From Albula goreensis (taxonomy: Eukaryota; Chordata; Actinopteri; Albuliformes; Albulidae), in the NCBI GenBank assembly GCA_022829145.1, contig CM040753.1:7150884-7214883 (forward strand): a stretch of 64,000 nt of DNA. Reading direction: 5' to 3'. A program made the position numbers and the translations under genes. The notes under the pieces were generated by a model that was not told where the DNA came from, did not search any database, and saw only the letters and a program-made list of their open reading frames with translations. Position 1 is the first letter of the stretch, and every line of letters starts with the position of its first letter. Of the stretch, positions 59,042-64,000 are shown in pieces.

Positions 59042-60006
59042 CATGATTACACACGAACACCGCAATGTGAGACTCCAGTCAAAGGGACGGCCTTACAGCT
59101 TAACTGTTAAGCACCCCCACTTCCTGGAAAAAATGTTCAATTTGCATAAAACCACCCTGTTTCTGCGAAAATGACAGCTGATTGGAGTGTCTTTGTGGTC
59201 TGGGCAGTAAGTGCTGTTCTGACTGTAAAGCATTGATCTATATTGGGGAGCACAGCTGCAGTTTTATATATATATATATCCAAAGGGCCAGTCTCACAGT
59301 AAACAGCACTTCTCCAGGTGGCTGAACTTTAATAACACATTAATAAACAGGGGCCCAGCCCAGACCACCATAACTTACTTTGCAGTTGTCCGTTTTAATA
59401 AGAGAGCCAAGACGCAGCTGGGCTGTTCACAATGCACCCGGCCGGCCATATTTACACAAAGTAATTAATAAGAGGAGCTCAGTGTTTCGGGAAGGATGCA
59501 GCTTGTCAGTAATCCCAGAGAAGCCAAGGGAACCACGCTTGCGCTGAACTAATAAACACTCATCTGTCCTTAATACCAGATATAATAAGATATTCGTTTT
59601 GGGACTTACACTGGTAACCTTTGTGATTTTAAAAATAGGGGGCTCTGAGGGCTCGTAACCTGTGGCTACGCTTATACTCTGTGGACTGCCACCTGCAGCT
59701 GGAACAGTCTACAACACTGCTGGGTCAACAAAGGCTGTGTAAACCTGGGAGGAACGCATTTTCAGAGCCAGGAGGTGGAAGAAAATCCAGGGTGTGGAGC
59801 ACGGAACAGTATGACTGCGGTAAACTTCCCAGCATGCCTCTGGGCTGGAAGCTGGAGGCAGGATTTATGGCTTGTCTGTGCGTCTTCCCGCCACTCCCCA
59901 TCGCCGGGGAAACGTGGAGAGCGGCAACGAGAGCCACGCAGGCAGTTGCACACACACGTCTGCAGCTACAGGCAGGCCCCGATGTGCTTAGCCAGGCAGC
60001 AGCAGC

Positions 60007-60205
60007 AGTGAAATGTAATGGTTAGGGAGCTGGGCTTGCGACTCCCAAGTCACAGCTTCAGCTCTCAGCTCGGGTTCTGCCATCGTAGCCTTGAGCAAAG
60101 TATGTTATCTGAATGGCTTCAGTAAACATCCTGCTGTACGAACAGATTGTGTGCAAAACTATAAGCCTATAACTCTGGAGAAGGGTGTCTTCTGAATGCA
60201 ATATA
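60007..60205 (+). mobile_element. tRNA-derived SINE copy
   Basis: The head is 'agtgaaatgtaatggttagggagctgggcttgcgactc', followed by a decayed B box ('cagctcgggttctgcc'), 'gagcaaagtatgttatctgaatggcttcagtaaacatcc' and the tail 'ggagaagggtgtcttctgaatgca'. It is the most complete plus-strand copy in the window. Confidence 0.65.
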
Positions 60206-60939
60206 CTTTTGTGCCAGTGAAGTCTTCTGTCTAACTACTGACTCCCATGGCCCCAAAGGAAAATAACACTTTCATGGAGGAAGAGGACGATGCAGTGCAC
60301 ACCCGCCATTAAAAACCTATACTCATACCCTGGGCAAGGGCATTCCTCTCATCTTTCCCTCCATGTTCTACGTTCAGCATAAAATGTGTATGTATGCCTA
60401 TCAGCAGTTCAGGCATTCAGAAGAGATGGGCTGCTAGCCTGGACATATTTAATATTGGAAACCTGTGGCTGCAAAGCTGGTTATGAAATGGATACAGCCG
60501 CGGGCAACATTAAAAAATTCCCATCAAATAAGAGTCAACTTCAGGCTGATACAATCTATCTTACAACACAGTGAAGCAAGCATTCCTTGTGTGTGTGTGC
60601 ACCATGTTCAATGTCAGGAAAGATGATAAAAATACCAAACAAGTCTCAACAAAGTTGGAGCAACAAAAATGTAATCACAGCAGTATCTTGCTTGCCTGAG
60701 GTTACAGAATTCAAGGCTCATAAAATGAACCTAATAAATGGGATTATAATAACTATTTCATAATTGGACCCTTTTTGTCAATTTCACAAAATGGAAAAAT
60801 CTGTCTCTGTAACTCTACCCTTTGGCAATAGGCAGTAACCTGCAAGCTGCAAAAATAATCGCAGATAAATTAGTAGCTCCATTAGATGTATTAGTTATGT
60901 TTTATAACTTGCAAAATGGGTGCTGTTGTGGGTTATATG

Positions 60940-61130
60940 GCCATACTAGTTTCTGTAACTATGTAGGCCATGGTTCCAATAACTAACCCCATTGTAACTA
61001 TATGAGTTCTTGTTACTATACTGGTTGCAAAAACTGTAATGCTGGCTGTAAAAGTTGCTGTAATCAGTGCTGTACTATTAATGGTGACTGAACTAATAAT
61101 GATGCTGTTTGTGTGACTGTAATGGTTACT
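60940..61130. repeat. Degenerate GTAACTAT/TGTAATG short repeat
   Basis: Irregular reiteration of actgtaatg/gttactata/ctgtaactatg over about 190 bp, giving an Ile/Thr/Ser-rich minus frame. It lies immediately before a (CA)n block (61150-61232). It resembles the decayed repeat at 19490-19655 in character but not in motif. Confidence 0.5.
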
Positions 61131-62518
61131 GAATAAGGGATGTGAGAGACACACAGACAAACACACACACACACAGACACAGACACACAGACACACACAC
61201 AACACACACACACACACACATGCACACACACACAGTCCCTGAGCCCCATGCCCACAGGGAGCAGGGTTGAGGACAGGGCCCAGCTGTGCAAGCGCTCCTG
61301 TCGGGAACACCCTGCTCCCTGCAAGGACACCTGGGAATCTCCTCCAGGACAAGAGGCCCCCTCAGTCTGTTACTGACCGTCTGTACCGACTGATATCTCC
61401 CATCTACAAAAGAGCTGGACTCCAGCTATCTGGCCCAGTAGGAGTTGCTGGTAGATGTCCATTCTGTTCTGTGTCATGCTAGCCCGTGCTCTACTTACAA
61501 GTCAGCTTTGGGCTGCCAGGAGCCTCCAGCAGCTCTGACCTCAACAAAGAGAATGCTGACTAAATATAGCCTTGCGCTTAAATTTCATTATATAGTCTAG
61601 TTTTTTTATGTTTCTCAGGAAAACCTCAGGCCTGCGGACTGTGAATCCAGACAGTAGTCTCAGATTTGGACAACAAAGTTCACAGAGTTTCCTCACTCTT
61701 AGCGGATGGACGTAGCCACAGTGACATCATTTGGTCCAAAACTACCTGACCCCAGTTACCTGGGGGGGTTGGTTCATTCAAACTCTGCATAGACCAACCC
61801 TACCCTGGATTGGACCAGTTTCCCACCTGTCATTAATTGTGGATGGAGCCAGCCAATCAGACCAGTTTATTCTTGTATGAATGAAGCTCTACAAAGGCAT
61901 AAAATCACTGGCTGTTGAGGGGAAGGCCAGAGCAATATGCATTTTCACACACTCCAAACTTTGCTCTGATAATTGTTTCTGACATAAAAAAACATTCTCC
62001 TGTGAAATACAAAAAATGAGCTAAATGGGTCCTTAATGTCTATACACCATGATCCCATGTAGCGGAAAACAGGGAGACTAAACAGGAGGTAGCGTTATCA
62101 CGTCCCTGCAATAACATCAACTTTGTTGAACCTAACGTCCAAATCGCAATGACAGGCTGATGTGCAAAAGCTGATCATCAGCTAGCCCTTCATGATAACC
62201 GAAAGCTATTAAACCAACATGGCTGACAGCGCCGCTGTTTCCCCTGACACTAATTACAACCTGAGGTGTGGACTGGCACATCTCCCTGATAACGCCCGAT
62301 CTGCGCTCCGCCTCGCCCCGCGCGGACGGCGAGATCTGCTGATGGGCCTTGGACAGACAGAGAGGGGATGGAGGCAATAGGGTGGAGGCGTTATTGATTG
62401 TGTTGCACATCAACTTGGAGACAAGTGCTCTTGGTACAGACACAACAATTAACAATGGCCATTCACTGGGCCCGCTCCCATTACAACAACAGACAATGAC
62501 TAAGCGAGAATGAAAACA

Positions 62519-62558
62519 CCCGGGGGTGGGTGGGGGTGGGTGGTGGGTGGAGGGGGGG
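62519..62558 (+). other. G-quadruplex-forming tract
   Basis: Six or more runs of three or more G separated by one or two bases (GGGGGTGGGTGGGGGTGGGT then GGTGGGTGGAGGGGGGG). This fits the classical G3+N1-7 G-quadruplex rule on the plus strand, the C-rich side being on the arhgap12 sense strand. Confidence 0.8.
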
Positions 62559-63712
62559 CTGGCTGTTGCATCAGTATTGGCCCTTCAGACACAAAATGAA
62601 CAGTTTCAGCCTTAACTGCCTTTAAACGAATTATTCTTCTGCCAAAGAAAACCAGAGGAAAGAAAAAAAACACACACACTGGGATAATGAGAGGGTAATG
62701 TGTGAGGTGCAATCCATTATGTTGCAGAATGTCCTCTCATTTAGTAGGGTCAGAAATAACTGCTGGATGGAAAAGCTAGATGTCGCTTTTTCTATGTTAA
62801 ACAATCTGTAAATGCCAGCTTTGAAATGTGTACGTGTATATGTATTTTTCTACTTTGCTGGGAAGGCAACAGCAGAAGAACGTTCTAGATGCACGTTTAT
62901 GAATGCAGGTGTCAAACAGCTCATAAAAGCAGCATATGGGAGCAGCTCACAAAAGTACCACCCTCCAATGAAGGTACAGATACAGCCTGGAAACATCTAC
63001 ACTGGTCACCCGGTCCCACCTGAGCTTACACAATCCGCACGCACGCTAACACACTCACAGAGAAGCGCCCACCTCGCAGTCAGCTGTCACGCTAACACAA
63101 AGCGAAAGCTGCCCCGAACCTCACCCCGCTCCTCAGTCCCACTGAGTGAGCTATGTTTCTCCACTAATCAATTTCCAGAGTTTTTTTCTCTCCCCTCATT
63201 CTCTTTCCCTCTTCATCGAAATGGCTAATATCGATTCTGCTGAGGGCTTTTTAGAAAAAGGAAAAAAAAAAAAGTTGCACAACAAAGACAAGTGGCAGAC
63301 GCAATCCTATCTCTGTCTCTCACACTCTCCCTCTCTCTCTCTCCATCTTTCTCTGTCTGTCCTTCTGTCTCTCTCAGTAGGTCTCACTCTCGTTCCAGAC
63401 TGCCAAAAACCCAGGAGCACTAACAAGCATTTTGTCTGCAGCCAAACTCGTTACAGTGGACAATCAACAATTAACACCACAGCATGACAGCAGGTCCAGC
63501 ACTGTTATTTCAATAAAAAAGAATCAAAAACATGGCCATTAAAACAAAACAAAAAGAAAGGCATAATAAAATAATAAAGGCAAGATGTAGCAATGAGCCC
63601 TCCTTGCTAGTCTGTGGTCAAGCACCTTCACTACTGTCCTCCCTGCGGTATCAAAAACATGCACAGTAGGGTCTGGGAGGGGTTCACATATGGTGAACGC
63701 GTAGGTACTTAC

Positions 63713-63745
63713 GAGGTAGTGTGGGGTTCTCAGGTACGAGTACAT
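63713..63745 (-). CDS. Candidate upstream first coding exon (MYSYLRTPHYL)
   Basis: ATG in good context (A at -3) opens 11 codons, MYSYLRTPHYL, then a strong donor CTC|GTAAGT. The exit phase is 0, compatible with the arhgap12 acceptor at 45222. An in-frame ATG at 63829, directly preceded by TAA, would extend it to 39 codons. A TATA-like and two MEF2-like boxes lie just upstream. I do not recognise the peptide. It may belong to arhgap12 or to another minus-strand transcript, or be chance. Confidence 0.35.
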
Positions 63746-64000
63746 CCTTCCAAACGAAACCAGCATGCACAGAGAGGCAGCCCCCGAACCACTCCAGCTA
63801 CTGCAGCAAAGACTGACGGGTCTCTGCATTTACAGGATCTCAGATTATATTTAGACCTACGGTATTCTCTTTAAAAATAGGGATGCTTATTAACAGCGCG
63901 ACCTCAGCCGCCGAGAGGGCTGGCACAAGAGAGAGAGGAAGGGAGGGAGCGGCGTGAGGATTGATGGCGCGGCCAGTCAGCGGGTTGACGGTTAAGAGGT
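63746..64000. other. Window edge, GC-rich promoter-like sequence
   Basis: The last 110 bases (63890-64000) are GC-richer with several CG dinucleotides and a purine-rich run (CT-rich on the minus strand), unlike the AT-rich sequence before. They lie upstream of the candidate first exon on the minus strand. Confidence 0.4.
63809..63880 (-). promoter_or_regulatory. Candidate promoter: two MEF2/TATA-like boxes plus Inr
   Basis: On the minus strand, CTATTTTTAA (63871-63880) and CTAAATATAA (63845-63854) both fit the MEF2 consensus YTAWWWWTAR, with 16 bp between them. The second contains TATAA. About 31-35 bases downstream lies TCAGTCTT (63809-63816), an initiator-like site, followed about 70 bases later by the ATG at 63745. 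Functional status is inferred. Confidence 0.35.

Larger units (their letters stand above)
49261..63712 (-). other. Upstream region: presumed 5' intron(s) of arhgap12
   Basis: No SH3-coding or other firm exon is seen. CNE-like unique blocks occur at 50390-50800, 58530-58980 and 59390-59560. Microsatellites lie at 49415-49440, 52031-52054, 53811-53830, 58320-58380 and 61150-61232. SINE tails occur near 52494-52560 and 56938-57000, and a SINE copy at 60007-60205. The remaining frames look like chance. Confidence 0.55.

Overview
The window is vertebrate nuclear DNA, most likely from a ray-finned (teleost) fish. It has one multi-exon gene with GT-AG introns, very dense (CA)n/(GA)n microsatellites, fish-type tRNA-derived and 5S-derived SINE remnants, and small TIR transposons. 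There is no bacterial, phage, CRISPR or operon structure. Almost all open reading frames outside the exons below are microsatellite translations or chance frames.

The one firm gene is arhgap12, a Rho GTPase-activating protein, on the minus strand. Sixteen coding exons between 45222 and 20764 join in frame into 618 codons plus a stop. They encode the linker, WW motifs, PH domain and complete RhoGAP domain up to the native ...NIFGR C terminus. The roughly 230 N-terminal residues expected from the vertebrate family, including the SH3 domain, are not visible in the window and presumably lie beyond 64000. The 3' UTR probably runs to an AATAAA at 18526-18531.

Layout by coordinate: 1-18520 is gene-free flank downstream of arhgap12, with microsatellites, a 115-bp tandem array, a Tigger-like MITE, retroposon remnants, a 55-bp minisatellite embedded in (CA)n, and AT-rich blocks that look like conserved non-coding elements. 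18526-20763 is the putative 3' UTR. 20764-45222 holds the coding exons and introns. 45223-64000 is a long 5' intron or alternative-promoter region. It contains two candidate alternative first exons (49177-49260, and 63713-63745 with a TATA/MEF2-like promoter), a large hairpin, a G-quadruplex tract and more repeats.

The points most worth following are the two alternative starts, both phase-compatible with the first firm exon and both able to give SH3-less proteins; the run of five symmetric phase-0 exons between the SH3 and PH domains; and the repeats hugging particular splice sites, including (CT)n on both sides of the arginine-finger exon and (TG)n downstream of the exon before the GAP domain.
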